Source: Oligoflexales bacterium (GTDB lineage Bacteria > Bdellovibrionota_B > Oligoflexia > Oligoflexales > RGVZ01). Taken from it: a stretch of DNA of 64,000 nt. Below are positions 48,254 through 57,183 of the stretch, in pieces; position 1 is the stretch's first letter; each line of letters starts with the position of its first letter. The stretch covers positions 1,248,026-1,312,025 of the forward strand of contig CANLUT010000001.1 in assembly GCA_947494335.1 (NCBI GenBank), in the 5' to 3' direction. The notes below the pieces were generated by a model, which saw nothing but the letters and a program-made list of their open reading frames with translations, did not search any database and was not told the origin of the DNA. The position numbers were made by a program, and so were the translations under genes.

Positions 48254-49012
48254 TTAATTAGCCGGCTTCTTTGGTTCTTTTTGCGCCTTGCCACGGGGCT
48301 TTTTGGTGGCTTTTGACGCTGGTTGATCAGTAGTCTTCTTTGGACGGTCACTAGACTTCGTCTCTGGCTCAACAGCAGCCTTGGGAGCAACCCCACTCTC
48401 AGCTGCGGGCGCTGACACAGCAGCAGGAGCTGCACTTGGCGATGGCTGCGTCACGGCCGAGCTTCCGCCCGTATCGTTCTGAAGCTCATCCAAAGTCTCA
48501 GCACTCCAGACCGCATCAAATGCAGGGTCAACATCTCTTGCAATCGAGCGGACTTTAAGTTCTGGATCAATAATAAAGGTCGTGCGACGCGCCACTCCAA
48601 TCACAGGCACTTTCACGCCGTATTTCTCCAGTGCCTCACCCTTTGGATCAGCAAGAAGATCGAATGATAAGCGATGCTTCGCGTGAAATTCTTTTTGAGT
48701 CGACTGTGTATCGGACGAAATACCAACCAACACAGCGTTTCGCTCCTCGATCTTGCGGATCGCATCGCGAAACGCACACGCTTGCTCCGTGCATCCTGGC
48801 GAACCAGCCTTGGGGTAGAAATACACAACTGTCCACTTGCCTTTGCGGTCAGACAGTTTGAATACCTTACCATCCTGGTTGGGAAGCTCGATGTTCGGTG
48901 CGTCCTGATTTAAAGCCACCTCAGCCGCACTGACGCTGCTGACCACAGCCTTTGGAGCGGCGCCAAGGATCAGCGCCAGCCCTGTGGTTATACCTATCAC
49001 TAATTTTTTCAT
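48254..49012 (-). CDS. Exported Bcp-type peroxiredoxin with low-complexity tail
   Basis: 252 residues. A signal peptide (to about residue 30) precedes a peroxiredoxin domain: NIELPNQDGKVFKLSD and peroxidatic Cys74 in FYPKAGSPGCTEQAC, with the resolving Cys five residues later (Cys79), the Bcp/PrxQ arrangement. After residue 185 the chain is Ala/Pro/Ser- and then Lys/Pro-rich, not part of the family. It reduces hydroperoxides, here probably in the periplasm. It lies in the same strand direction as the DUF4331 gene upstream, 59 bases away. Confidence 0.9.
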   Translation of the reverse strand: MKKLVIGITTGLALILGAAPKAVVSSVSAAEVALNQDAPNIELPNQDGKVFKLSDRKGKWTVVYFYPKAGSPGCTEQACAFRDAIRKIEERNAVLVGISSDTQSTQKEFHAKHRLSFDLLADPKGEALEKYGVKVPVIGVARRTTFIIDPELKVRSIARDVDPAFDAVWSAETLDELQNDTGGSSAVTQPSPSAAPAAVSAPAAESGVAPKAAVEPETKSSDRPKKTTDQPASKATKKPRGKAQKEPKKPAN

Positions 49013-49071
49013 GGAGTCCTCTCTTAGACTTTTATGCAGTTATGCCATCACCGTCAGCAAGTGGCGTGGAA

Positions 49072-50616
49072 TCAATCCCACGCACTCCATGGAACATCGA
49101 CATAGGGGAACTTGGCTGAATCGTAAACGCCTGCGCCTCCAGTAGTAGCCGTTTCAGCACCAGCAAAACTATCCAACAAACAGTTAATAGGAACTTGTAA
49201 AGCTCTATTAGACACCGTGTGGTTTGTAAATCCAGCTGCAGCAAGGTCAACTTGACCATCTAGCGCGCCCACACCCGTACCTTCGAGAGTTTTACATTCA
49301 GCAAGGAACGTCAGCGCGGTTTTGACGACGTTGTTAGTTAGTGTACGACCATTTAGCGGCCATGCTTCCGCTGCATATCCGCGGTTCACACGCAGCATGT
49401 CGCCAGCGCCTTTTGCATCTGGGTACTGTGAAATACCCTTGATACCTGTCACAAAAACTGTGACAAGATCTGTACGGTTAGTTTTGCCGATGTCGGTAAT
49501 CCCACCCTGCACTGTGAGACCACTGCTGCCGTACAATGCATTTAGAAGAACTGCAAGCTGCGGATCGGTCACATAGGATGCGAAATTCGACACATCGTCT
49601 TTTGGCTCTGTCGCATTGAATTTATCTTTATCTTTGTAGCCAATCACCACTTCGTTAACGAGTGGGTTGCCCAAACGTGAAACCTGAACGTATCCACCGC
49701 CAGCTGTTGGATCTTTGCCTTTTAAGCCACGCACCATGCCTTGAGGGCGACTTGTGGTAGCCCAAACGCCAAAATATGGTTTTGAGGCGTCCGGAACGAT
49801 ATCCCCGACCGGAACTTCAACGACAATAGAAAGAACATTTGAACTCGCCAAAGAATCTTTTGCCCCACTCGGTAGTCCAAGTACCCCTGGACGAACATTT
49901 ATGGCATTAAAGATACCGCCAAGGTCCACATTGAATGGATCATTACGGGGACCAGCAAAGACTTTATAACCACCAGAAGTCGTCACAATCGCGTTGTCTG
50001 CGAGGGATTTGTAAGCAGCATATAGCTGAGCGGCAGTTGCTGACGTACTTGTTCCATCGGTAGTACCCGGCCCAATACGTGGCGGTGCTACCGGAAAGTC
50101 CGCCATATCTGTTGGCGTGATCTTCGTTGCCGCTCCTTTGCGACGTCCACCCGTCACCTTCGTGACTGTGTAGGTCTGACGAAGTGGCAACGCCCCAAGG
50201 GCTCCGCCAAATTGGGTGTACTTTTTGGCAGAGCTATCCCAAGCCACGCCCGGGAGAAATCCAATCACGTTCGCGTTGGTCTTCTCGTCTTTATCATTGT
50301 GAGTTGTGAATTTAAACTGATAGGTCACATCTTCCACAGCGTCGCCGTTGTTATCAATGTGCAATTCATAGAGGACATCATCATCAAAACGGTACCAGTT
50401 TGGACCCGCTGCAGGAACGTAAGCTGGAGACACGTTCATTATAAACGCTTGGTGCGTTGTGCCGCGCTCGCCTTTGAAGGTGTAAAGATCTGTGATATCA
50501 GCCGCAGGGTCATTGGCAAGACCTGGGGCCTCACGGTGACTTGACGCGACCAAAGGGCTGCTCATCACAAGGGCTGCCACCATGGAAAGCTTCAAAACTT
50601 TAAATTCTTTCTTCAT
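49072..50616 (-). CDS. DUF4331 protein
   Basis: 514 residues. A signal peptide is followed by the DUF4331 signature ASSHREAPGLANDPAADITDLY (quoted as its first 20 residues would be seen), then FDDDVLYELHIDNNGDAVEDVTYQF in shorter parts. DUF4331 proteins are secreted, of unknown function, and often neighbour TPR and HupE-like genes, as in this window. No enzyme motif is visible. Confidence 0.9.
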   Translation of the reverse strand: MKKEFKVLKLSMVAALVMSSPLVASSHREAPGLANDPAADITDLYTFKGERGTTHQAFIMNVSPAYVPAAGPNWYRFDDDVLYELHIDNNGDAVEDVTYQFKFTTHNDKDEKTNANVIGFLPGVAWDSSAKKYTQFGGALGALPLRQTYTVTKVTGGRRKGAATKITPTDMADFPVAPPRIGPGTTDGTSTSATAAQLYAAYKSLADNAIVTTSGGYKVFAGPRNDPFNVDLGGIFNAINVRPGVLGLPSGAKDSLASSNVLSIVVEVPVGDIVPDASKPYFGVWATTSRPQGMVRGLKGKDPTAGGGYVQVSRLGNPLVNEVVIGYKDKDKFNATEPKDDVSNFASYVTDPQLAVLLNALYGSSGLTVQGGITDIGKTNRTDLVTVFVTGIKGISQYPDAKGAGDMLRVNRGYAAEAWPLNGRTLTNNVVKTALTFLAECKTLEGTGVGALDGQVDLAAAGFTNHTVSNRALQVPINCLLDSFAGAETATTGGAGVYDSAKFPYVDVPWSAWD

Positions 50617-50666
50617 GTCGATTTACCTTTCTGGAAGTAAGATCCGTCAGTTCTTCAATGTATTTC

Positions 50667-51005
50667 TTAGTTAATGTCTGCTGGCTCTTTGGTCGTCGAC
50701 ACGCCATCCGTAAAACCGGCCTGATTTAGACCGCGACAAACCTTGGATAAATTGTCCAGATTCACTGCTGCCGCCATCCAACCGACAAATTCTGCGATTT
50801 CGCCTGAAGGCAAGTTAAAACAGCTTTCAAAAAACTCTACGGAGGACCGTCCTGGACTAAAAACGGATCCTCGATCCGCAAAATTGGGCTGAGTTTCACG
50901 GCTACCAGAGCCGCTTTTACTGCCACAGTTACTGACTGCAATACTAGTGCCGGCTACAGCTACTAGAATCAGAGCCCGATAAGATTTCAAATTCTTAAAT
51001 TTCAT
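50667..51005 (-). CDS. Small lipoprotein of unknown function
   Basis: 112 residues from ATG 51005 (AGGAGG upstream). The signal ends A-V-S-N-Cys, a plausible lipobox. The mature part has a Ser/Gly start, then a short helical domain with two cysteines (FESCFNLP, KVCRGLN). Unknown family. It sits 50 bases upstream of the DUF4331 gene and 40 after the beta-barrel gene. Confidence 0.65.
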   Translation of the reverse strand: MKFKNLKSYRALILVAVAGTSIAVSNCGSKSGSGSRETQPNFADRGSVFSPGRSSVEFFESCFNLPSGEIAEFVGWMAAAVNLDNLSKVCRGLNQAGFTDGVSTTKEPADIN

Positions 51006-51045
51006 TGTCTGCCTCCTGGGAAGTACGGGTTGCCGTTTGCCACTT

Positions 51046-52419
51046 TCATAGCGCCATACCTGCTTGCACGCCTATACCCATGGCGCTTGTCTTGTAGGTC
51101 GGACTTGTGGACCCACCGGTCTCTTCGCTTGATTTGAAATTAAATTCCAAACCCGCATAGGGAGCATTGCGGTCTCCGAGAATCGTTCTCGCACCTAATG
51201 TCAACAACCCCATTTTGCCACTGCGGCATCCAAATGAAACTCTCTGCATTTCATAAGCAAAACGCGGAAGTAACTTAAGAGCTGACATTCCTAGTTCAGA
51301 CTGCCAGTCAAAATTTGTCACCTTGGTCGTTAGACTGCCAGACGAGTACTTATCTGCAGACGATGCGTAATCAAGCACGATTCGTGAAGGCAATCCTGCA
51401 ACCTTTGTCACAACCGCTGCGCCAAAGGCGCTTTTCTTGTGATCTACATCCTTTTTGGACTTCTCAGTGATTTTGCCACCAAGCACCATCTGAACGTAAA
51501 CGCTTGCTTTCACAGCGTCCGTCGAACCACTGACTTCAAGACGCGGACCATTTTCTTTAGTGACGACTGGTGAGTGTTCACCCTCGACCCCAGCAATTTT
51601 TACGGAGCGGTCATTTTCTTTGTTTTCAATATTGTAGCCAAGAGCGACACCTAAACCGCCAGAGGACTTGAAAGCCACGTACGGCAGCATGCTGAAGCTT
51701 TTAGTTTTTTCAGAAATGGAATCTGAGTCTTTCGTCCCTGATGACGACGTCGTAATATCAGCTTTTGCCTGAGACGTACCATTGAGGTAGTCAACTTGCA
51801 AACCACCGCCGAAAGCTCCCTGCAGGTAGCCGACCCTCGCATTGAGGCCCATTTCACGCTCAGAAAGCTCAAACGTTGCGCTTTCCTTGGCGCTTCCGCC
51901 CGAAGATTTGAGAGTTCCATTTGTCATACCTAAACTGAGCTGACCTAATCCATTTAAGCCCTCACGATTCAGGTCATCCAGCATCAGATCGCTCTGCCAT
52001 AATGTAGCGCCACTTGTTGAGGACACCTTGACGTCCTCGCCTTCGCTTCCTTGCTCAAGAATGGTAAACGTCAAGGCATTGGCCGTGGTCTCAGGAATTG
52101 GTGCGGCGGTCCTGATAATCGCACTGCCTTTAGACGATACTTTGCGGAATGCGCCGTTGATGGTTTTATCCCCGATTTTCATCGCAATCCGGGCGCCCGA
52201 TCGCAGCGTTACGCCGTCATCTAGCTCCAGGAATAATACAGTTCTTTTGGGCGAAACTCGCCGGATGGTAGCCCCATACTCAGCTGCCTTAGCTTGTGAG
52301 GTATCAGCGGCATAGACCGCACATTCGCCCAGAGGCGACAACACCCACACAGATGCCAAGGCGAAGGCTGCCAACACGCGTCGAAAAAAGCGCCGTTGAC
52401 TCTGCTCGGTCACAATCAT
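51046..52419 (-). CDS. Predicted outer-membrane beta-barrel protein with N-terminal soluble domain
   Basis: 457 residues from ATG 52419 (AAGGAG upstream) with a signal ending near V-Y-A-A. Residues 45-130 look like a small beta domain (RTVLFLELDDGVTLRSGARIA in parts). From about 150 to the end, alternating hydrophobic/polar strands (GLGVALGYNIEN, VSFGCRSGKMGLLTLGART, GIGVQAGMAL) suggest a 14-16-strand barrel. No family named. It is the first gene of the minus-strand run that leads into the DUF4331 gene. Confidence 0.65.
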   Translation of the reverse strand: MIVTEQSQRRFFRRVLAAFALASVWVLSPLGECAVYAADTSQAKAAEYGATIRRVSPKRTVLFLELDDGVTLRSGARIAMKIGDKTINGAFRKVSSKGSAIIRTAAPIPETTANALTFTILEQGSEGEDVKVSSTSGATLWQSDLMLDDLNREGLNGLGQLSLGMTNGTLKSSGGSAKESATFELSEREMGLNARVGYLQGAFGGGLQVDYLNGTSQAKADITTSSSGTKDSDSISEKTKSFSMLPYVAFKSSGGLGVALGYNIENKENDRSVKIAGVEGEHSPVVTKENGPRLEVSGSTDAVKASVYVQMVLGGKITEKSKKDVDHKKSAFGAAVVTKVAGLPSRIVLDYASSADKYSSGSLTTKVTNFDWQSELGMSALKLLPRFAYEMQRVSFGCRSGKMGLLTLGARTILGDRNAPYAGLEFNFKSSEETGGSTSPTYKTSAMGIGVQAGMAL

Positions 52420-52617
52420 GGACTCTCCTTGCCTAGATTTGAAAAACTAAATTATTCGAATATGTTTAAGTAGGCTAGATAATGAAAATATTTTTTGCAA
52501 GACCTAGATAGTTTTTTTCTAAACCTTTAAATGTCACAGCCAGCGTGGCTTCGACACCCCATTGACTTGGAGGATGCTCTAAGACTTCTGGGCGATCGAG
52601 ACCCTTGTAAAATCCTT

Positions 52618-52660
52618 ATTAGTGCCACCCGACTGCTTTCCAATTTAGGGTGGCACTAAT
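52618..52660. repeat. Perfect 13-bp inverted repeat
   Basis: ATTAGTGCCACCC and GGGTGGCACTAAT are exact reverse complements separated by 17 bases. No T-run follows on either strand, so it is not a simple terminator. It lies between the terminator of the 813-residue lipoprotein gene and the barrel gene start at 52419, about 200 bases upstream of it, so it could be an operator or RNA hairpin. Confidence 0.85.
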
Positions 52661-52715
52661 TAAAGCACCAATTAAGAAGCAGGATTGTTTCCCTGAAAGC
52701 TTAATTTCAAACAAA

Positions 52716-52748
52716 TAAAAAGGAGCCTGAAGTCAGCTCCTTTTTTGT
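52716..52748. terminator. Rho-independent terminator
   Basis: AAAAAGGAGC and GCTCCTTTTTT flank a 9-base loop, giving an A-stem-T structure that would work on the minus strand, ending the lipoprotein gene 18 bases upstream; the T-run on the plus strand suggests it can be bidirectional. Confidence 0.85.
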
Positions 52749-52765
52749 TTGCTGGTAATCAGGAA

Positions 52766-55207
52766 TTAGTCGCTACTATCACCGCCAACGCCTTGGTCTC
52801 GACTCTCCCAATACTGGACATGTGCATCCGCATTGCTCGATCCAAAGCTGCTTCCGCTGCTGGAGGGTGCACTCAATGTGCCGCTTGAGGTGGGCTGTGC
52901 GAAGGAAGGAGAATAAGAATACTGTTTGCTCGTGAATGGCGAACTGTCATTAAGATTACCTGAGTCCATCGGAGTGAGTGTTGGTTGCATGGTGGGGGCC
53001 CGCGGCGGTGAGTTTTCGGATTTTCCCCAATTACTAACAGAAGCTGTTGCAGCAGCCAATGCTGACGTTGGGAGTTTGTTGTCATCAATGACATCGATGA
53101 CTTTCTGGGCGCGTTCCCAGCCTTGCTCCGCAAAATTTATCGCTCCAACAGCTTTCTTCATGGCAGAAAAGCTGGAATCACTCTCCGATGAGACAAATGG
53201 CGTAACTCCGTTGACGATCATACCCTTGACTTGGTGATTCAAATATTCTCCCGGCCTGTTCAATTCTTCAATGACTGGCTTAATATAAGAAGATTCTGCC
53301 AGTTCTTTCTTAGCCTGTTTTACCAATGCAGATTGTACATCGCTGATGGACTTACCCGCTGTGTCATATTGAGCCTGGATCGCAGCTTGCTGCGCTTCCG
53401 GAGTTGTAGCCGTTGCGTAATTGTAAACATTTTTTCCGGTATTATAGAGCGTGCCTATGCCTGTGGTGTTGGAGACAAAGCCGTCAGCCCGCTTCGCAAG
53501 CGCGTCAGTGTCTAGGGTCACTAATTCTGTGCCGAATTGTTGGACCGATTCAAGGCGTTTGATGCCGCCGTCAATATATTCTCGGCCCTGCTTGGCCATC
53601 GTGCCAACTGGATCTACGGCGAGATCATTTGCAAATTTCTGTGTATCAGTGATTTTTTGACCAAACCCTGAAATGCCGTCAGTTGTGTTTTTACCAAATG
53701 CGCCTAAGACGCCGCCGATACCGTCCCCCACGCCTTCGCCAAACGCTTTTCCTGTTTCACCGGCGACCGCCCCTCCGACTTTACCTAATACAGCGCCGGA
53801 ATTTTCACCGTATCTTTTCGCGGTGTCTTGGACGCCCTGGGCCAATTCGGCATTGAAATCAAAGGTTCCAACTTTCAGGTCGGGAACCTGGAATTGTCCT
53901 TGACTCGATGTTGCTGCTCCAGAGCCAACGCGTTTTTGTTCGGCCCGGACCTCCTCGAGCTCTTTCAATAGAGCTTGCTCCCGCCCTTGGGCAAATGTCA
54001 AAGAGCTTTTTGCAGCATCCATTTCGCTTTTTTTGGTGCCCCAGACGTCTGACCATGAACTGTCGTAAGCTTGTTTCTTCTGCTGGAATTGTTCGTATGA
54101 CTCTCGGGTGAGTTTTGTGTTCTGGAGGACCATTGCTTCCAATTCTGTAATTCTTGCGCCTACGGATTGGCTGCCATTTTCTGCGAGACTAAAACCACCA
54201 CTACTCTCACCAGCGCTTTTTCCGTTTCTGAATTGAACGGCCGGGAGTTTTGCGGCAAATCCGTTCATGTGCGCTTCAACAAGTTGGAAAACGGAATATG
54301 TTTTTGGGAAGAAATAGCTCATCACGAGTCGAGTATCGGTTAGGTAATTGAATAATGGCGCATCTTTCGGTGTCTTAATCCGTTCAGCAACATCTTTGGG
54401 GAATGCTGACGTGCCACCCACGCGGCAATAGTAAGAGTCAAAAGCTTCGCCAATCACAAGGTTCATGAAGTTATAGACTTTAGCGCTGTCGGTGTTTGCG
54501 CCCTTTAAAATATTGGGCTCCTTATTGGCAATGTTTTTCCGAACCACACCGTCAATTCCCTTGCCTAGTAAGCCCTCATGAGTAGAAAGGGAGAAAACAG
54601 TGGACGATGCCATGTCCGATAAAAATGCTTTGGTCAGCTCAGCTCGCAGCACCGAGAAGCCGGTATCTTTGTCCAGCGCATCAGCTAGCATATATCCCAT
54701 GGTTCTTACAACACCGTGGCGAATGGCAGTTCCATCAGGGACAAGCACCAATGTTGATCCTTCCATTGCCTTTTGGAATTTGCCTGAAGTGGTTCCAAAT
54801 GGAGTGTAAACTAAACACGAGCTCGCTACGGGGCTGACACCATTAAATTTGACAGCGCCGGCAAAGTTGCATATGCGTGCGGCGTCAGGGGTTACTAAAA
54901 CTTTTCCGTTTTTGGCTTGAAAGATGCGAAAAGCTGAATCGGGGACCGCCGATAGCGCGAGAATGAGTTCTGAACTCACTTTTTTGGCAAGGCGTGTATC
55001 CTTGACGTCAATAAATACGGCCACTTTATTTCGCGGATCTTTTGCTTCCAGCTGTTCTGCAGGTGCACTGCAGGCGTTGATTCGGACATCTTTACCAAAG
55101 GCAAAGTTTTCAAGGGACTTCAATCGCGAGGACGGTTTTTTACAGCCAATACTCGAAAGACCGATGACTAAACCTATGATTAAACTGATGCTTTTTTGGC
55201 GATTCAT
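52766..55207 (-). CDS. Lipoprotein sharing its N-terminal domain with the CAP lipoprotein
   Basis: 813 residues from ATG 55207 (GGAGG upstream), signal ending S-S-I-G-Cys22. Residues 23-330 are alignable with residues 22-330 of the protein at 20094: LILALSAVPDS/LRLALAAVPIQ, VVRTMGYMLADAL/LVRTFGFVYGDIL, AFLSDMASS/VFLGDLIAT, then EAFDSYYC/EAFHSQFC. After this come a coiled coil (about 350-440), a Gly-rich glycine-zipper-like segment (about 460-530), more helices, and a Ser/Pro-rich tail. The C-terminus is unrelated to the CAP domain. I recognise no enzyme motif. Confidence 0.8.
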   Translation of the reverse strand: MNRQKSISLIIGLVIGLSSIGCKKPSSRLKSLENFAFGKDVRINACSAPAEQLEAKDPRNKVAVFIDVKDTRLAKKVSSELILALSAVPDSAFRIFQAKNGKVLVTPDAARICNFAGAVKFNGVSPVASSCLVYTPFGTTSGKFQKAMEGSTLVLVPDGTAIRHGVVRTMGYMLADALDKDTGFSVLRAELTKAFLSDMASSTVFSLSTHEGLLGKGIDGVVRKNIANKEPNILKGANTDSAKVYNFMNLVIGEAFDSYYCRVGGTSAFPKDVAERIKTPKDAPLFNYLTDTRLVMSYFFPKTYSVFQLVEAHMNGFAAKLPAVQFRNGKSAGESSGGFSLAENGSQSVGARITELEAMVLQNTKLTRESYEQFQQKKQAYDSSWSDVWGTKKSEMDAAKSSLTFAQGREQALLKELEEVRAEQKRVGSGAATSSQGQFQVPDLKVGTFDFNAELAQGVQDTAKRYGENSGAVLGKVGGAVAGETGKAFGEGVGDGIGGVLGAFGKNTTDGISGFGQKITDTQKFANDLAVDPVGTMAKQGREYIDGGIKRLESVQQFGTELVTLDTDALAKRADGFVSNTTGIGTLYNTGKNVYNYATATTPEAQQAAIQAQYDTAGKSISDVQSALVKQAKKELAESSYIKPVIEELNRPGEYLNHQVKGMIVNGVTPFVSSESDSSFSAMKKAVGAINFAEQGWERAQKVIDVIDDNKLPTSALAAATASVSNWGKSENSPPRAPTMQPTLTPMDSGNLNDSSPFTSKQYSYSPSFAQPTSSGTLSAPSSSGSSFGSSNADAHVQYWESRDQGVGGDSSD

Positions 55208-55324
55208 GATGACCTCCGAAGCCAGACAGAGACGGTAATCGGCAAAAACCAGAAAGAATTAAGATTTTTTTTTAAAATCAATTAAAAACGAATAAATACA
55301 GTTTTTTGCAACGATCCAACCGCA

Positions 55325-55546
55325 TTATTTTGGGCGGTCTGGGTTGCTGTTTTCTCTCTGAGTGAGCTCCCAGGATTCCTTCGCAACCAGCACGTCGTTA
55401 AAGCTAGCAGTATCAGTCGGTGATGACTTACCAAACCCAACCAAAATCACGGGCGAAAACTGCGCTGGGCGACTTAAACTGTAAAGACTAGGAACGATGA
55501 CATCTGTCTGCTTAAAAGTTTGATCATTAAAAATCATGACAACCAA
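55325..55546 (-). CDS. Small ORF, doubtful
   Basis: 73 codons (or fewer from the second ATG at 55537). No clear ribosome site, signal or domain. It follows the PA14/GLEYA-like remnant on the same strand and could be chance or the decayed end of a longer gene. Confidence 0.25.
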   Translation of the reverse strand: MVVMIFNDQTFKQTDVIVPSLYSLSRPAQFSPVILVGFGKSSPTDTASFNDVLVAKESWELTQRENSNPDRPK

Positions 55547-55592
55547 ATCATCAACACAAGTTAAAATTCAAATTTACCGATCTAAATAACAA

Positions 55593-55841
55593 TCAAGGGC
55601 GATCAAATGCCGATGCTGGAATGACTGACATGGATTTGTCTCCTGGTTTTCTCCAATAAAGTTTTGCTCCATATCCACCACAAGGCCCCTGCCAGTAGTT
55701 CAACTTGAAAGGCACCAATCCTTTGTTGAGCGTAACAGTCGCCTGATTAATGTCACTGGTAGGCGGATGATATGCCCAGCATGTGCATCGTCGCCGACGA
55801 TTTAAGCTAGTTCGATCCTCATCCAGCAGTACAAGCCGCGT
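55593..55841 (-). pseudogene. Remnant of a PA14/GLEYA-like domain
   Basis: An open 83-codon frame without its own start. Its C-terminal 60 residues read WAYHPPTSDINQATVTL, NKGLVPFKLNYWQGPCGGYG, AKLYWRKPGDKSM and IPASAFDRP, then stop, which fits the end of PA14/GLEYA carbohydrate-binding domains (beta strand, G-x-Y/V-P-x-x-x-x-Y, GG, W, IP-ASA). Just upstream another frame gives IVGDDAH, the usual preceding strand, so a frameshift is likely. It overlaps and follows the 3' end of the repeat lipoprotein gene and may be its lost C-terminus. Confidence 0.5.
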
Positions 55842-56652
55842 TTAATTGCCCTGCAGACCAGTTTGGGCGTTGACGCGCCGTGCTCACAACGCACTCTGCG
55901 TCTGCTCCGCTACACGCGGCGTTTAGTTGACCGGGGGACCAATTAGGCCTTAGCTCTGCAAGTCGGCCACCACAGTTTCTCCCAAAGTTAGGGTCTTGGG
56001 GGAAGTTCGGCGGCAATGGCGGAGGCAGCTGACCCTCTGCAGTACAAGCCGCGTTTAATTGCCCTGCAGACCAGTTTGGGCGTTGACGCGCCGTGCTCAC
56101 AACACACTCAGCATCAGCTCCTCTACAGGCGGCGTTTAGTTGACCGGGGGACCAATTAGGCCTGAGTGCAGCAAGTCGGCCACCACAGTTTCGCCCGAAA
56201 TTAGGGTCAGTCGGAAAACCAGGCTGGCTGGGTGGTTGTGGTGGTGTATATGGCCCATCGTAGTCAGATCCTGGCCCGTTATAGCAGCCGTTCCCATAAA
56301 GGTCTGAATCATCGCCACTATCATCTGGTAGGCAGTTATCGAGAATATTGGAGGGCCTTGCACTTGGATATTTGCTTGCCCAACACGCAAGACAGCTGAC
56401 GTCTGCTCCCCAGCTACACAAGTGTCGAAGATCTCCGTCATCCCATTCAGGATTGTAGCGAGACATGGTGCTCATGCATCGTGAATCAGCGTTAGTCTCT
56501 CGTATGCCAGTGGGGCTGAATGTGAGCATTGAGCCAAGTGCTTCGCTTTCCTTAATAGTTGAAGGGGTTTCGTCCTTTGGGGAGCTACAATTGGATGTTG
56601 ACATCATAACTAACAGAAATAGAACACCACGGGCGAAAAAAGACCTAATCAT
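55819..56652 (-). CDS. Lipoprotein with repeated Cys motif
   Basis: 277 residues from ATG 56652 (GGAGG upstream), signal ending T-S-N-Cys. The mature chain has a Cys/Asp-rich first part, then a Pro-rich linker and two tandem ~71-residue units, each with two copies of RPNWSxGQLNAAC followed by GADAECV. Residues 60-95 (YNPEWDDGDLRHLC, SWGADVSC) look like a diverged fifth copy. The motif W-S-x-G-x-L-x-x-x-C-x-G-A-x-x-x-C may form small disulfide-bonded modules. It ends with A-C-T-A-G just before the PA14/GLEYA-like remnant, suggesting 3' truncation. Confidence 0.75.
   Translation of the reverse strand: MIRSFFARGVLFLLVMMSTSNCSSPKDETPSTIKESEALGSMLTFSPTGIRETNADSRCMSTMSRYNPEWDDGDLRHLCSWGADVSCLACWASKYPSARPSNILDNCLPDDSGDDSDLYGNGCYNGPGSDYDGPYTPPQPPSQPGFPTDPNFGRNCGGRLAALRPNWSPGQLNAACRGADAECVVSTARQRPNWSAGQLNAACTAEGQLPPPLPPNFPQDPNFGRNCGGRLAELRPNWSPGQLNAACSGADAECVVSTARQRPNWSAGQLNAACTAG
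55828..56208 (-). repeat. Tandem 213-bp duplication
   Basis: The stretch 55828-55995 recurs at 56041-56208 with a constant 213-base shift and high identity over about 170 bases, followed in the first copy by a Pro-rich linker. It encodes the repeated Cys motif units. Confidence 0.9.
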
Positions 56653-57183
56653 CTAAGTGAACCTCCACAGTGCTTTGAAAAATACTTACGCAGATATCGT
56701 CAAAGCATTTAGCGTGCCAAGAGCTTAAATCCCGAAATTATTTGGAATGATGTTATTATGAGCTGGTATCAAAATTAAACTCTGGTCTCAAAATTAAACC
56801 ACAACGCCAGCCTCAGAAATAACACATGAAACGATTTTGACCACCAAAACGTTTCCTACTGCGCGACGTTATTTGCGTTCTTGACCGCTTATATCAGAGC
56901 AGCTTGTAAAGCTTGCGGAGCGCCGCAAAACTTCGCCGGGCCTTTGGCAAAAAAACAACGTCGGTTTCTGTGTATCGCAGCTTGCCTTATCAGCGCGTTT
57001 GCACCGACGACATTACTACTAATTGAAGGTTCATTCTGATATCGGCGGTGGCTACCAGTCGATCATGGTACCAACGCTTTGGACTATAGCCGCGGGTTCT
57101 GCATTAACTTGCGTGAGGCGACTAAGGGGAATTACTCTAGCGATTAAATCAGCGGCTCAGTAACTTAAAGCGAGCGTTATGAA
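56653..57183. other. Gene-poor region
   Basis: 531 bases without a convincing gene. A ~18-base direct repeat (two copies of GGT(A/C)TCAAAATTAAAC) lies near 56763. Short translations recall fragments of an IS3-like transposase (HSD-x-G-x-x-YQS near 57035), but the spacing is wrong and stops interrupt, so I do not call it. Confidence 0.5.

Noticed and set aside
57000-57160. Possible IS3-like transposase fragments
   Set aside because: Short stretches recall an HSDxGxxY motif, but the spacing is wrong and stops interrupt. No support.
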